Source: Acidilobus saccharovorans 345-15 (lineage in GTDB: Archaea > Thermoproteota > Thermoprotei_A > Sulfolobales > Acidilobaceae). From it: a stretch of 64,000 nucleotides of DNA. The translations under genes and the position numbers were made by a program. The stretch covers positions 930,001 through 994,000 of the forward strand of contig NC_014374.1 of the NCBI RefSeq assembly GCF_000144915.1. Reading direction: 5' to 3'. Positions 9,289 to 17,927 of this stretch are shown here, piece after piece. Numbering within the stretch: the stretch's first letter is position 1; each line of letters opens with the position of its first letter. Under the pieces are notes generated by a model that had not been told where the DNA came from, did not search any database, and saw only the letters and a list, made by a program, of their open reading frames with translations.

Positions 9289-9366
9289 TTATGGGCGGCG
9301 CATGAGGACCCTGGCATGTCCTGAGGTGATGAGGATTACGAACCCCCGACCTGACGCCGCCCATAA
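9289..9366 (+). ncRNA. Candidate C/D-box sRNA closed by a 12-bp stem
   Basis: A perfect 12-bp inverted repeat (9289-9300 with 9355-9366, TTATGGGCGGCG) encloses C-like ATGAGGA (9302-9308, 6 of 7 consensus), D' CTGA (9321-9324), perfect C' GTGATGA (9326-9332) and D CTGA (9351-9354). The C-D' spacer is exactly 12 nt, the archaeal norm. The D'-C' spacer is only 1 nt and the C'-D spacer is 18 nt, which is unusual. The guide before D is complementary to a tRNA T-arm-like sequence (GTCGGGGGTTCG), so a tRNA target is possible (inference). The long terminal stem is unusual for this class, and a structured RNA of another class cannot be excluded. Confidence 0.5.
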
Positions 9367-9447
9367 GGTGAAATCAACCTACATGGCAGTATTGCACTCT
9401 ACCATTATTATGATAATAAATTAAAAGCACTATGCTAAGGGCGAAGG

Positions 9448-9522
9448 GGCCCGGGCCGGGATTTGAACCCGGGACCTCCGGGTCCACAGCCCGGCGCTCT
9501 AGCCAGCTGAGCTACCCGGGCC
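9448..9522 (-). tRNA. trnH: tRNA-His (GTG)
   Basis: Full cloverleaf on the minus strand. The acceptor is GCCCGGG/CCCGGGC, with an encoded extra G at position -1 facing discriminator C73, the histidine identity pair. The D arm is GCTC...GAGC, the anticodon stem is CCGGG/CCCGG with loop CTGTGGA (anticodon GTG), and the T arm is CCGGG-TTCAAAT-CCCGG. There is no intron and CCA is not encoded. Confidence 0.97.
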
Positions 9523-9741
9523 ACAGGGCCCACGCCCTCAGCTCATCGGCACGCTGCCTCAGGCCGGGCCCCTCCACGCCTACCTGTGACTGTTGACTCT
9601 ATTTACCCTTTTCCTCCTATGACGAGCTATCCCCCACTAGGTGCAGCGCGAAGGCTATACAGCATGAACTTACTATGTCCTGAATTCCAAACAGCTAGGC
9701 TAAAAGGGCCCTCGTCACCTCTGGTCCTGGGTGAAGACTAG

Positions 9742-10437
9742 TTGCCAGAGGTGCCCTTGAAGAGGGTTGACAAGAACACATGGATCATCGACAAGGGCTT
9801 CAAGGGCTGCATGAGGGTCCCAGCGATAATATACGCTGATGACCTGCTCGTCCAGAAGATGCAGCAGGACCTCACGCTGGTTCAGGCAGCTAACGTGGCC
9901 TGCCTCCAGGGGATACAGCAGTACAGCATAGTAATGCCTGACGGCCACCAGGGCTACGGCTTCCCCATAGGCGGCGTCGCCGCTATGGACATTGAGGAGA
10001 ATGGTGTCATAAGCCCTGGGGGAGTAGGCTATGACATAAACTGCGGGGTCCGCCTCATAAGGACTGACCTCACAGTTAACGACGTTAAGCCCAAGATAAA
10101 GGACCTCATAAATGCCATCTATGAGAACGTGCCGAGCGGGCTGGGCAGCACTGGCAAGCTGAAGCTCAGCTTCCAGGAGCTTAACAGGGTCCTCGACGAG
10201 GGGGTTAGGTGGGCCGTCGAGAAGGGCTATGGCTGGGATGAGGACATAGAGAGAATTGAGGAGCGCGGCAGCTGGAAGCTTGCCGACTCAAGCAAGGTGA
10301 GTGACACTGCCAGGAGAAGGGGCGCCAGCGAGCTTGGCACCCTGGGAAGTGGGAATCACTTCCTCGAGGTCCAGGTGGTTGACAAGGTGTATGATGAGAG
10401 GCTGGCCAAGGCCTTCGGCCTCTCGAAGGACAGGTGA
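9742..10437 (+). CDS. rtcB: RNA-splicing ligase RtcB, N-terminal part (split gene)
   Basis: First 231 residues of RtcB, the GTP- and Mn-dependent 3'-phosphate RNA ligase that joins tRNA exons. It carries the metal-binding Cys in [10 protein letters not shown] and the His in GSGNHFLE. A normal archaeal RtcB is about 480 aa in one frame. Here the frame ends in TGA right after [10 protein letters not shown], at the exact place where homologs continue into [15 protein letters not shown]. The continuation is in the -1 frame and starts at GTG 10434, overlapping the stop as GTGA. No residues are missing across the junction. Start is TTG at 9742, preceded by a TATA-like CTAAAAGG at about 9701. Confidence 0.9.
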   Translation: MPEVPLKRVDKNTWIIDKGFKGCMRVPAIIYADDLLVQKMQQDLTLVQAANVACLQGIQQYSIVMPDGHQGYGFPIGGVAAMDIEENGVISPGGVGYDINCGVRLIRTDLTVNDVKPKIKDLINAIYENVPSGLGSTGKLKLSFQELNRVLDEGVRWAVEKGYGWDEDIERIEERGSWKLADSSKVSDTARRRGASELGTLGSGNHFLEVQVVDKVYDERLAKAFGLSKDR

Positions 10438-11189
10438 CAGTAATGATACACACCGGCAGCAGGGGGCTCGGCCACCAGATAGCGAGCGACTACCTGCAGA
10501 TCATGGAGAGGGCCATGAGGAAGTACGGCACGATGCCGCCGGACAGGGAGCTGGCCAGCATACCATACAATACGCCCGAGGCCCAGGACTACGTCAAGGC
10601 TATGGCGGCTGGGGCTAACTATGCCTGGACCAACAGGCAGATAATAACTCACTGGGTCAGGGAGAGCTTCCAGCAGGTGTTTAAGGTCGACCCGGAGAAG
10701 CTCGGGATGCACCTGGTCTACGACGTGGCCCACAACATAGCTAAGATAGAGGAGTACGACATAAACGGAAAGAGGAGGAAGGTAGTGGTGCACAGGAAGG
10801 GCGCCACGAGGGCGTTCCCGCCGGGGAGCCCTGAGATACCGAGCATATACAGGGATTATGGGCAGCCCGTGCTGATACCTGGCAGCATGGGCACCGCGAG
10901 CTACGTGCTAGCCGGCGTTGAGACTGGAGTGAAGACCTGGTTCACTGCACCCCACGGGGCTGGGAGGTGGATGAGCAGATCTGGGGCTAAGAGGGAGAAG
11001 ACCTACAGGGAGGTAGTTCAAGAGATGGAGAGCAAGGGCATATACCTCAAGGCAAGCAACGTGGCCACGGTAATAGAGGAGATGCCTGAAGCCTACAAGG
11101 ATGTTGACAGGGTCGCGCAGGTGGCCCACGACGTCGGCATTGGAAGGCTCGTGGCCAGGCTTCGGCCCCTGGGCGTCACCAAGGGCTGA
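10434..11189 (+). CDS. rtcB: RNA-splicing ligase RtcB, C-terminal part (split gene)
   Basis: The remaining 251 residues of RtcB. They contain the metal His in [12 protein letters not shown], the His in YDVAHNIAK and the guanylated active-site His in [10 protein letters not shown], and end in the family-typical RPLGVTKG. All catalytic residues of the enzyme are therefore present across the two frames. GTG 10434 overlaps the upstream TGA and has a GAAGGA-like ribosome site about 6 nt before it, so separate translation as a second subunit is possible. A one-base sequencing error or a -1 ribosomal frameshift would instead yield a single chain. Confidence 0.9.
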   Translation: MTVMIHTGSRGLGHQIASDYLQIMERAMRKYGTMPPDRELASIPYNTPEAQDYVKAMAAGANYAWTNRQIITHWVRESFQQVFKVDPEKLGMHLVYDVAHNIAKIEEYDINGKRRKVVVHRKGATRAFPPGSPEIPSIYRDYGQPVLIPGSMGTASYVLAGVETGVKTWFTAPHGAGRWMSRSGAKREKTYREVVQEMESKGIYLKASNVATVIEEMPEAYKDVDRVAQVAHDVGIGRLVARLRPLGVTKG

Positions 11190-11284
11190 CAAACGCCTTT
11201 TGAGCATCTACATGTTAAGGAACCAGGCCTGTATGGTGTACTGTATTTTACTTTCTCCTCTAACAGCTACCTGAAAAGAGCCCG

Positions 11285-11665
11285 GTGCTGGACATGAAAG
11301 GGGGTCTGCTGAGGGGGCTCGCCACATTTATGATATTAGCTGAGCTCGCCGAGAGGCCGAAGTGTGGCTACGAAATAGGCAAGGATATATCGCAGAAGGT
11401 GGGAGGCAAGCTTCCTCCTGGCTACGTATACGTGATGCTCAGCATGCTGGAGAAAAAAGGCCTCGTGGAGAGCAGCCCCATAGGCGAGAGGAAGAAGGAG
11501 TACAGGATAACGGAGAAGGGAATAGACTTCCTCATAGAACATGAGCAACACATAGATAAAGTAATAGCGCTGCTGAGGGAGGTAGAGGGCGTTGCCAGGT
11601 CGCTGAGGTACTCAAGGCTCCAGAAAAGCGGTGGGCTGCGCGAGGGCGAGCCTAGCCAAAGCTAA
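11285..11665 (+). CDS. PadR-family transcriptional regulator
   Basis: 126-aa winged-helix protein. An N-terminal PadR domain (about residues 8-80) shows the GYEIGKDIS helix, the LPPGYVYVMLSMLEKKGLV recognition region and the EYRITEKG wing, followed by a C-terminal helix for dimerisation. The start is GTG at 11285. A T-rich TATA-like TGTATTTTAC lies about 40 nt upstream. It sits between rtcB and the M20 hydrolase on the same strand; its target genes and effector cannot be told from sequence. Confidence 0.85.
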   Translation: MLDMKGGLLRGLATFMILAELAERPKCGYEIGKDISQKVGGKLPPGYVYVMLSMLEKKGLVESSPIGERKKEYRITEKGIDFLIEHEQHIDKVIALLREVEGVARSLRYSRLQKSGGLREGEPSQS

Positions 11666-11700
11666 TTAACCTCATATGCAGTTGAAGCCTGGGGCTATAT

Positions 11701-12987
11701 ATGAACGTAGAAAGCCTTAGCATGAGGTTAGCGAAGCTAACCTCTGACATGATAAGAATTGACACCTCCAACCCTCCTGGCCACACGAGGGAGTTCGTGA
11801 ACTTCCTTGTAGACTACCTGCAGCTTCAGGGCTTCAGCCCTGATACTGTTGAGATAGCTGAAGGCAAGCCAAACCTAATAGTTAAGGTTGGCTCGGGGTC
11901 GCCGACGCTGATACTCAACGGCCACATGGACGTGGTGCCTGCTGGCGACAAGGGGAAGTGGACCAAGGCCGACCCCTTCTCCGGGGAGATCAAGGACGAC
12001 AAGGTTTACGGGAGGGGCGCCACTGACATGAAGGGCGGACTGGCTGTAATAGTAGCACTATTCTCTGATGTGGCAAAACTTATAGAGGACAGGGGAGCGG
12101 GCTCCCTTACGTTAGTGGCCAGCGCTGACGAAGAGGTTGGAGGCGCCAATGGACTGGGGGCCCTCGTCTCCAGAAAAGTTGTCACGGGGGACGCAGCGAT
12201 AATAGCTGAGCCGTCAGGCGTCGAGACGATCTCCATAGGAGAGAAGGGGCTCTGTCAAATATCGCTGACAGTTAAGGGCAGGTCCGCCCATGGTAGCATG
12301 CCCATCCTTGGCGATAACGCCATAACAAAGTCGCTTGACGTCATAGAGCTGCTTTCACAGGCCATAGACTCCTACAATTCTAAGATAGAGCCGCCTAAGG
12401 ATCTTGAGGAAATGCTTGAGAGCTCTATAGACGTCCTGGTTGAGGAGGCCAGCAAGTCACAAGTTAAGATATCAAGGAGCGAGGCGGAGTACGTGCTTAA
12501 GAAGATAACCTTCAACCCAGGCGTCATGCACTGCGGCACAAAGATCAATGTAGTGCCCGACAGGTGTGACGTTGAAATAGATACAAGGCTGCCGCTTGGG
12601 GTCAAGGGCGGCGGCGAGCGCACGGCCTGTGAGCTCCTGCTCGAGGACATAAGAAGCATACTCCTGGAAAACCTGCCGCCTGACAGCTTTGAGCTCGGAA
12701 TTCTTAACAGCAGCGAGCCTAACTACACGGATCCTAACAGCGGCATAGTTAAGGTAATCTCTAATTCTATTGAAAGGGTCCTTGGCGTTAAGCCTAAGTA
12801 CCGCATAGAGACAGGCGCCACCGACGGCCGCTATTTGAGGTATGTCGGCGTGCCTGTGGCGATCTACGGCCCTGGCGAGCCGTTCTTAGCGCACGCCTAT
12901 AATGAATACGTAAAGATCGAAGATTTAGAGAAGGCCTATAAGGTCCTCAGGGATGCCGTGCTATCATTTTTCAACGTGAGCGAGTGA
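11701..12987 (+). CDS. M20-family amidohydrolase (ArgE/DapE-like deacylase)
   Basis: 428-aa zinc aminoacylase/deacylase. Metal ligands and catalytic residues are visible: NGHMDVVPAGD (His and Asp), GRGATDMKGG (bridging Asp), ADEEVGG (Glu base and ligand), IAEPSG, and the C-terminal His in LAHAYNEY. The dimerisation lid sits between about residues 190 and 310. Family substrates are N-acetylornithine, succinyl-diaminopimelate or N-acyl amino acids; none is decided here. It could be the deacylase partner of the GNAT and racemase pair at 49-51 kb, but it is 38 kb away. Confidence 0.85.
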   Translation: MNVESLSMRLAKLTSDMIRIDTSNPPGHTREFVNFLVDYLQLQGFSPDTVEIAEGKPNLIVKVGSGSPTLILNGHMDVVPAGDKGKWTKADPFSGEIKDDKVYGRGATDMKGGLAVIVALFSDVAKLIEDRGAGSLTLVASADEEVGGANGLGALVSRKVVTGDAAIIAEPSGVETISIGEKGLCQISLTVKGRSAHGSMPILGDNAITKSLDVIELLSQAIDSYNSKIEPPKDLEEMLESSIDVLVEEASKSQVKISRSEAEYVLKKITFNPGVMHCGTKINVVPDRCDVEIDTRLPLGVKGGGERTACELLLEDIRSILLENLPPDSFELGILNSSEPNYTDPNSGIVKVISNSIERVLGVKPKYRIETGATDGRYLRYVGVPVAIYGPGEPFLAHAYNEYVKIEDLEKAYKVLRDAVLSFFNVSE

Positions 12988-13149
12988 AAGGGCCGTTTTT
13001 GGCTTAAACCCTTCCAAAGTGCAGTATATCGTCAAACTCGGCTATCGTCATTTGAGACCTCCACAGCAGTTTCTACGACGTTTCCGATGTGGTATAACAT
13101 CTTAGCACCTTACTCTAAAGTTTTTCGATAGACTTTCTTAATAGAAACA

Positions 13150-13157
13150 TTTTTAAA
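13150..13157 (+). promoter_or_regulatory. TATA box and BRE for the peroxiredoxin gene
   Basis: TTTTTAAA preceded by purine-rich AGAAAC (13143-13148), a good BRE-TATA pair in an AT-rich stretch. It predicts a start near 13180 and a short leader of about 10 nt before ATG 13190. Confidence 0.65.
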
Positions 13158-13189
13158 CTAGCAAACGCCTCTGACACCTGCGTGAGAAC

Positions 13190-13777
13190 ATGATAGAGGT
13201 TGGTTCACCTGCGCCTGACTTCACGGCAAACGCCTACTTCCCTGCAGAGAACAGGGTTGGCAAGCTGAGCCTACATGACTTCAAGGGCAAGTGGGTCGTT
13301 TTAACGTTCCATCCAGGCGACTTCACTTTTGTCTGCGCCACGGACCTTGAGGCCTTCCAGGCGTACTACGATAAGTTCAAGGCTAACAACGCCGAGGTCC
13401 TAGCGGTCAGCACCGACAGCGTCTACTCGCACAAGGTCTGGGTCGAGACAAGCCCAAGAGTTAAGGGTGTCAAGTTCCCGCTGGTCGAGGATATAAACAA
13501 GCAGATATCCACTGCCTACGGCTTCCTTAACACGGCCACCGGCATGACAAGGAGAGGAACGGTCATAATAGACCCTGACGGAATAGTTCAGTACATATCA
13601 GTGTTTAACGATAGGCTTGGAAAGGACGTGCCGCATATCTACAACGCCTTCATTAACTTGAAGTACCTCTACGAGCACCCGCCAACACCAACGGAGTTCG
13701 ACATAGTGAGCGCCAACAAGGGAGAGGGCTCCCAGGTACTCCACATAAGGATACCGGACAGCATAGGGAAGCTGTGA
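13190..13777 (+). CDS. Peroxiredoxin (AhpC/Prx family), single-cysteine form
   Basis: 195-aa thiol peroxidase that reduces H2O2 and organic peroxides. The thioredoxin-fold domain has the peroxidatic Cys at residue 49 in GDFTFVCATD (usual form FxFVCPTE) and the conserved Arg in TGMTRRGTVIIDPDG. There is no other cysteine in the protein: the C-terminal resolving Cys (VCP) of typical 2-Cys enzymes is missing, so it should work as a 1-Cys enzyme using an external thiol. It is monocistronic, with its own promoter upstream and a T-rich terminator downstream. Confidence 0.92.
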   Translation: MIEVGSPAPDFTANAYFPAENRVGKLSLHDFKGKWVVLTFHPGDFTFVCATDLEAFQAYYDKFKANNAEVLAVSTDSVYSHKVWVETSPRVKGVKFPLVEDINKQISTAYGFLNTATGMTRRGTVIIDPDGIVQYISVFNDRLGKDVPHIYNAFINLKYLYEHPPTPTEFDIVSANKGEGSQVLHIRIPDSIGKL

Positions 13778-13782
13778 AGATA

Positions 13783-13830
13783 ACTATTTTAACTTTATTT
13801 TAGTTTTATATTTATTTCAAGTTATTTTTC
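13783..13830 (+). terminator. T-rich terminator after the peroxiredoxin gene
   Basis: Several T runs (ATTTTAACTTTATTTTAG and following) start a few nt after the stop. The same AT-rich tract probably also provides the TATA element for the Mrp gene. Confidence 0.55.
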
Positions 13831-13886
13831 CTTATCTAACTAACGTTTAATTCCCGTGACCTCAGAGAAGCAGAAGGGAGATTACT

Positions 13887-14843
13887 TTGGCTGAGAGCCC
13901 TGACGAGGGCGAGAAGAAGGGTCTCAGGATGTCACTTCCCCAGAAGTCGTCGCCCTCAGCGGCGCCTGGAGGAGGCCAGAGCTACAGGGAGATCGCGGAG
14001 CGCATGAAGCAGGTCCAGGAGGAGCAGAGGCTTGTAGTTAAACGAATGAAGGAGATCCCTTACAAGGTAGCCATACTGAGCAGCAAGGGAGGCGTTGGAA
14101 AGTCATTCGTAACCGCCAATCTAGCCATGGCATTGGCAACCATGGGTAAAGTTGTTGGTGTCCTAGATGCGGACTTCCACGGTCCCAGCATGCCAATGAT
14201 GTTGGGCCTGAGGAACGTCAGAGGCCTCCTGGCCAGGGAGGATGGTAGCATAGTTCCTGCGGTTAACGTATATGGCGTTAGGCTCGTCTCCGTGGGTCTC
14301 ATGCTTCCGAGCGACGATGCCCCAGTGATCTGGAGGGGGAGCATAAAGACAACAGCAATAAGGCAGCTTTTGGCCTACACCGATTGGGAGGGAGCTCAGT
14401 ACCTTCTCATAGACCTGCCGCCCGGCACGGGCGACGAGCAGCTCACCATAGCCCAAACTATACCTGGACTCACAGGCTTCCTGCTCGTCACGATACCCAG
14501 CGAGGTCTCTAAGATAGTTGTTAAGAAGGCTGCGGCGTTCGCTGAGAAGCTGAACGTGCCGCTGCTCGGCATCGTGGAGAACATGAGCTACTTCAAGTGC
14601 CCAGACGGCAGCATACAGTACATATTTGGCAAGGGAGCAGCCGAGGAGATAGCTAAGGAGTACAACATACCGTTCTTAGGGCAGATACCTCTGGACCCGC
14701 ATATACGGGAAGCTAATGACAACGGGGAGCCGTTCTTCCTTGAGTACCCTGACTCGGAAGCCGCAAAGTCATTCCTAGACATAGCTAAGAAGTTCATAGA
14801 TGTAGTCGAGAAGGGCAACAGGACTCAAGCACAGAGTTCTTAA
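13887..14843 (+). CDS. Mrp/NBP35-family P-loop ATPase (Fe-S cluster carrier)
   Basis: 318-aa MinD/Mrp-type ATPase for assembly or transfer of iron-sulfur clusters. The deviant Walker A SSKGGVGKSF (about residue 65) and LLIDLPPGTGDEQ (Walker B/switch) are typical. A charged N-terminal extension of about 45 residues precedes the domain. The usual CxxC cluster-binding pair after ENMSYF is reduced to a single Cys (KCPDGS), so cluster binding would have to differ from the bacterial type. Start TTG 13887 follows a GGGAG ribosome site. Convergent with rpl23. Confidence 0.9.
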   Translation: MAESPDEGEKKGLRMSLPQKSSPSAAPGGGQSYREIAERMKQVQEEQRLVVKRMKEIPYKVAILSSKGGVGKSFVTANLAMALATMGKVVGVLDADFHGPSMPMMLGLRNVRGLLAREDGSIVPAVNVYGVRLVSVGLMLPSDDAPVIWRGSIKTTAIRQLLAYTDWEGAQYLLIDLPPGTGDEQLTIAQTIPGLTGFLLVTIPSEVSKIVVKKAAAFAEKLNVPLLGIVENMSYFKCPDGSIQYIFGKGAAEEIAKEYNIPFLGQIPLDPHIREANDNGEPFFLEYPDSEAAKSFLDIAKKFIDVVEKGNRTQAQSS

Positions 14844-14894
14844 AGCGTGTAACTCTCGCCCCTATCCCTTATGTATCATACATAAAGGAAGGGA

Positions 14895-15161
14895 TCATAT
14901 GAGGCCTAGCTTGGCGGCCACGTCGGAAGCTTTATATTCACTTGAAAGCCTCACGTAGGCCTTTTTCTCACCAGTAGGAGTTATCAGCGTGTTCACCGAC
15001 TGCACCTTAACGCCGAAGAGCGACTCTACAGCCCTCTTTATCTCTGGCTTGTTTGCATCGCGGGCCACTATCAGCACCAGCGTGTTGGCCTTCTCCATGA
15101 GGCTCATAGCCTTCTCGCTCATTACAGCCCTAAGTATTATCTCCCTTGAGTTTGAGCTCAC
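14895..15161 (-). CDS. rpl23: Ribosomal protein uL23
   Basis: 88-aa large-subunit protein at the polypeptide exit tunnel, docking site for SRP and nascent-chain factors. It shows the family start ([16 protein letters not shown]), the [17 protein letters not shown] segment and the GEKKAYVRL strand. The start overlaps the rpl4 stop by 4 nt. In most archaea rpl2 and rps19 would follow; here the operon ends and the next gene (mrp) is convergent. Confidence 0.96.
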   Translation of the reverse strand: MSSNSREIILRAVMSEKAMSLMEKANTLVLIVARDANKPEIKRAVESLFGVKVQSVNTLITPTGEKKAYVRLSSEYKASDVAAKLGLI

Positions 15162-15988
15162 GATAATTCACCTCCTACCTTAAATCTCTCAGCAAGCGCG
15201 TTAAGCGCGTTTGATGTTATAACTGTGAGCCTGCCAGGCTCGCCTCCTGGGGCCAGCTCAAGCACGCTCACGAGCTGAGGCTCCACTACGTCAACTCCTG
15301 GGAACCCTCTCACTGACCTGGCGAAGGGGGAGTCTATATCGTCCACTATGAAGAGTATGCTGACCGGCGTTACGTACCTCCTGCCGCGCATCTTGCCCTT
15401 TCCAGCCCTTATCCTAGTTCCCTCATAGGCCCTCTCTATGTCCGAGTAGACCCCTATCTTGCTCAGCAACTCCCTTGCATCCGACGTCCTCTTTACGGCC
15501 TCCGACACTGAAGAGTCTAATATTATTGGCGTCGCGGTTGCGGAGAACACGTGCCCCCTGTCCCTAACAAGCTCTGGGATAGCGGTCGCGGCCAGGGCGC
15601 TCATGGTGCCAAGTATCCTCTCTGTCCTGTTGACGTCCTCCTTTATCTTCTTCTCCACGGTGGGCGGGAAGGCCCTCCTGCCCCCTCTCACGAACGGGGC
15701 AAGCCTTGCCCTAGTGGAGCCCCTAATCCTCGGAACCCTGGCAAGACCGTGGTGAATTCCAAGGCTTACTGCGGTCGTCCTCTTGCCAGCCATGGGATCC
15801 CTTCCCTTGGGCTGCAGGGCGGCGGTGAACTCGCTCATGAAGACCCTGTGTATGAGGTCCCTCCTGACGGGTACCCTGAAGACGTCCGGCAGCTGGACCT
15901 CCCCGGCCTCCTTGCCCTCGGCGTCATACTTAGGCACAGATATGGGTGGGTTCATGTAGAGCAGGAACCCAAGGCTTACCCTACTCAT
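15158..15988 (-). CDS. rpl4: Ribosomal protein uL4
   Basis: 276-aa large-subunit protein whose extended loop lines the exit tunnel. Archaeal L4 hallmarks include [18 protein letters not shown], the loop with [14 protein letters not shown], and the [11 protein letters not shown] segment. ATG 15988 lies 4 nt after the rpl3 stop; the alternative ATG at residue 12 (before [10 protein letters not shown]) would give a more typical N-terminus. Operon order is rpl3-rpl4-rpl23. Confidence 0.96.
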   Translation of the reverse strand: MSRVSLGFLLYMNPPISVPKYDAEGKEAGEVQLPDVFRVPVRRDLIHRVFMSEFTAALQPKGRDPMAGKRTTAVSLGIHHGLARVPRIRGSTRARLAPFVRGGRRAFPPTVEKKIKEDVNRTERILGTMSALAATAIPELVRDRGHVFSATATPIILDSSVSEAVKRTSDARELLSKIGVYSDIERAYEGTRIRAGKGKMRGRRYVTPVSILFIVDDIDSPFARSVRGFPGVDVVEPQLVSVLELAPGGEPGRLTVITSNALNALAERFKVGGELS

Positions 15989-15992
15989 GACA

Positions 15993-17030
15993 TTACACCC
16001 CCTGCTTGCTCTGTAGGCTCACAAACGTTATAGTTGGCTTGACGACGCCAAGCTTTAGGTACCACCTAGGCGGCCTCACGGGGTACCTCATAACTATAGG
16101 CCTCTTGACCGCGCCTGGTATGGTGCCCTCCAGGACCACCAACGTGCTCCTGGGTATACCGTAGTGCAGGAAGCCGCCGGCTGGAGTGTATGCAGCCCAA
16201 TCATCTGTTATGTCAAGTATCCTCTTGTTGTACTCCGTCCTCCTGTGGAAGCCCAGCTGTCCTGGGTTTGGTATCTCCCACCAGGTGCCCTTACCGTGGC
16301 TCCTGGCCCCTATGCCCCTGGCCTTCTTCCTGTGCTTGTGCCACCTTGGCAGCACCTTGACGCCGAACCTCTTAACGTCTCCCTGGAACCCCTTGCCCTT
16401 GGTTACGGCGATGACGTCCACCATGAGGCCTGGCTGAAAGACTTCGCCCACAGAGAGCGTCTTGCCAAGTATTGAGGTGGCGTAGTCAAAGGCTGCTTTA
16501 ACGTCGCTGCCTGGAGAGGCGACTTTAACCTCCAGCAGGTCAGGCGACTTCTTACTGAGCCCACCAGTTAGCTTGGGCTGCGTTGCCACCAGGACTCTAA
16601 CCTCTTTGATATCGCTTAGCGAGGCCTCAAGCTTCTTAAGCATAGACTGCGTGTCAAAGGCCCCGATGGCGCTTATCCTCCTCTCGAGCTCAAGATCAAG
16701 CGGGGGCCTTGCCCAGGCCTCACCTACGGTGTAAAGTCCCCTGTTCTCATCGTAGCCATAGCCTCTCACTGCAAGCACGAAGATGGGCGGGGCCTCAAGC
16801 ACAGTTATGGGTCTGAATACCTCCTTGCCAAAGGTTGGCGAGCCCTGCCTGTTATCCACTATGAATGCGTGAGTCATGCCGGCCTTGTACCCAATGAAGC
16901 CCAGCAGCGTCGGCTTCTGCGCGCTAACCTCAGGCCAACTGCTGACGCTTGGCACGAACTCCGATGAGCGCTTCCTCGGCATAAATCCTAGGCTGCCACG
17001 TCTTGGCGCTGACTTTTTACGATGCCCCAC
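15993..17030 (-). CDS. rpl3: Ribosomal protein uL3
   Basis: 345-aa early-assembling large-subunit protein. Archaeal L3 features include the N-terminal MGHRKKSAPRRGSLGF, FIGYKAGMTHA, VTKGKGFQGDVKRFGV and the TWWEIPNPGQLGFHRRTEYN region. It is the first gene of a three-gene ribosomal operon. A TATA-like element on the minus strand (CCTTTAAAATG, about 17077-17087) lies about 50 nt upstream. Confidence 0.97.
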   Translation of the reverse strand: MGHRKKSAPRRGSLGFMPRKRSSEFVPSVSSWPEVSAQKPTLLGFIGYKAGMTHAFIVDNRQGSPTFGKEVFRPITVLEAPPIFVLAVRGYGYDENRGLYTVGEAWARPPLDLELERRISAIGAFDTQSMLKKLEASLSDIKEVRVLVATQPKLTGGLSKKSPDLLEVKVASPGSDVKAAFDYATSILGKTLSVGEVFQPGLMVDVIAVTKGKGFQGDVKRFGVKVLPRWHKHRKKARGIGARSHGKGTWWEIPNPGQLGFHRRTEYNKRILDITDDWAAYTPAGGFLHYGIPRSTLVVLEGTIPGAVKRPIVMRYPVRPPRWYLKLGVVKPTITFVSLQSKQGV

Positions 17031-17187
17031 TCCTTAGCACCTCGCTACATCAGCCTCGTATAGGCTGGGGGCTGGCATTTTAAAGGTTGAGCCTCCAGCA
17101 AAGCTTTCTTAGAGGCCCTTGCCCAGCAGCCGCGGGGCCGAGCATTTTAGATGCTAGGCGTCTAAGGCCCTCTGGGGAGTCGCGGGC

Positions 17188-17853
17188 TTGGGCATGAAGT
17201 CAGGCGTCTTCGACCTTGACGGCACACTGGCAAGTACAGCGAGCGCGCACCTAGCGTCATGGATAAGGGCCCTTCAGGCATTAGGCGTTAACAACGTGAC
17301 CATAGATGAGAGGCAGCTCTTAGGAAGGAGGGCTACGGAAATAGCGTCCATAATACTGAGCTCTCTCAAGCCTACCAACTTGAGGGTGACTGCTGAGGAG
17401 CTAATAGCTCTAAAGACTAAGTTCTTTGAGCAGGTCGTTAAAGTGAGCGTAAAGCCCATGCCTTGCGCTATTGAGCTGACTTCTGCTGTTAGGAAGTTCG
17501 GTGGAAAGGTTATCGTAGTCACTTCCTCGCTCAGCGCGTCGGCAAGGCTAATACTAGGCGCCATCGGCATTAAGCCCGACGTTCTGATAACGGGCGATGA
17601 AGTTGAAAGGGGCAAGCCCGACCCAGAGCCCGTACTTAAGGCGCTCTCACAGGCCAGCCTAGCCCCCTCTGAAGTATTTGCCGTGGGCGACACCATTAAT
17701 GACGTCGAAGCCTATTGGAGGAGCGGCATAAGGGACATATACCTAGTGAAAGGCGATGTGCCTATGCATTATGAAGATGAACTAGTCGCCAGGTTTGGCG
17801 CTAAAAAAGTAGAGAGCCTCTGTGACATTCTTAATGTCGAGTACCCTCATTAA
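17188..17853 (+). CDS. HAD-superfamily phosphatase (phosphoglycolate phosphatase-like)
   Basis: 221-aa haloacid dehalogenase fold with a helical cap. Motif I is FDLDGTL with the nucleophile Asp, motif II VVTSS, motif III GKPDP, and motif IV VGDTINDVEA. Sequence style fits phosphoglycolate phosphatase/beta-phosphoglucomutase-like subfamily I; the substrate is not determined. Start TTG at 17188, or ATG two codons later. A TATA-like TTTTAGA lies about 40 nt upstream. Divergent from rpl3. Confidence 0.85.
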   Translation: MGMKSGVFDLDGTLASTASAHLASWIRALQALGVNNVTIDERQLLGRRATEIASIILSSLKPTNLRVTAEELIALKTKFFEQVVKVSVKPMPCAIELTSAVRKFGGKVIVVTSSLSASARLILGAIGIKPDVLITGDEVERGKPDPEPVLKALSQASLAPSEVFAVGDTINDVEAYWRSGIRDIYLVKGDVPMHYEDELVARFGAKKVESLCDILNVEYPH

Positions 17854-17898
17854 CTGCTCTTACAAAATCTGTGTCCGACGCCTTAGTGGCCATCTAAG

Positions 17899-17907
17899 AA
17901 TTTAAAG
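17899..17907 (+). promoter_or_regulatory. TATA box for a leaderless gene
   Basis: AATTTAAAG is centred about 25 nt before TTG 17928, the archaeal TATA-to-start distance, which supports a leaderless mRNA and that start codon. Confidence 0.55.
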
Positions 17908-17927
17908 CTCTGCTTTCCACAGCTACC

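Noticed and set aside
9289-9366. A degenerate tRNA on the minus strand at the sRNA candidate
   Set aside because: The acceptor-like stem and a T-arm-like GGGGGTTCG are present, but the T-arm-like part lies next to the 5' side and no anticodon or D arm can be folded. C/D boxes on the plus strand explain it better.
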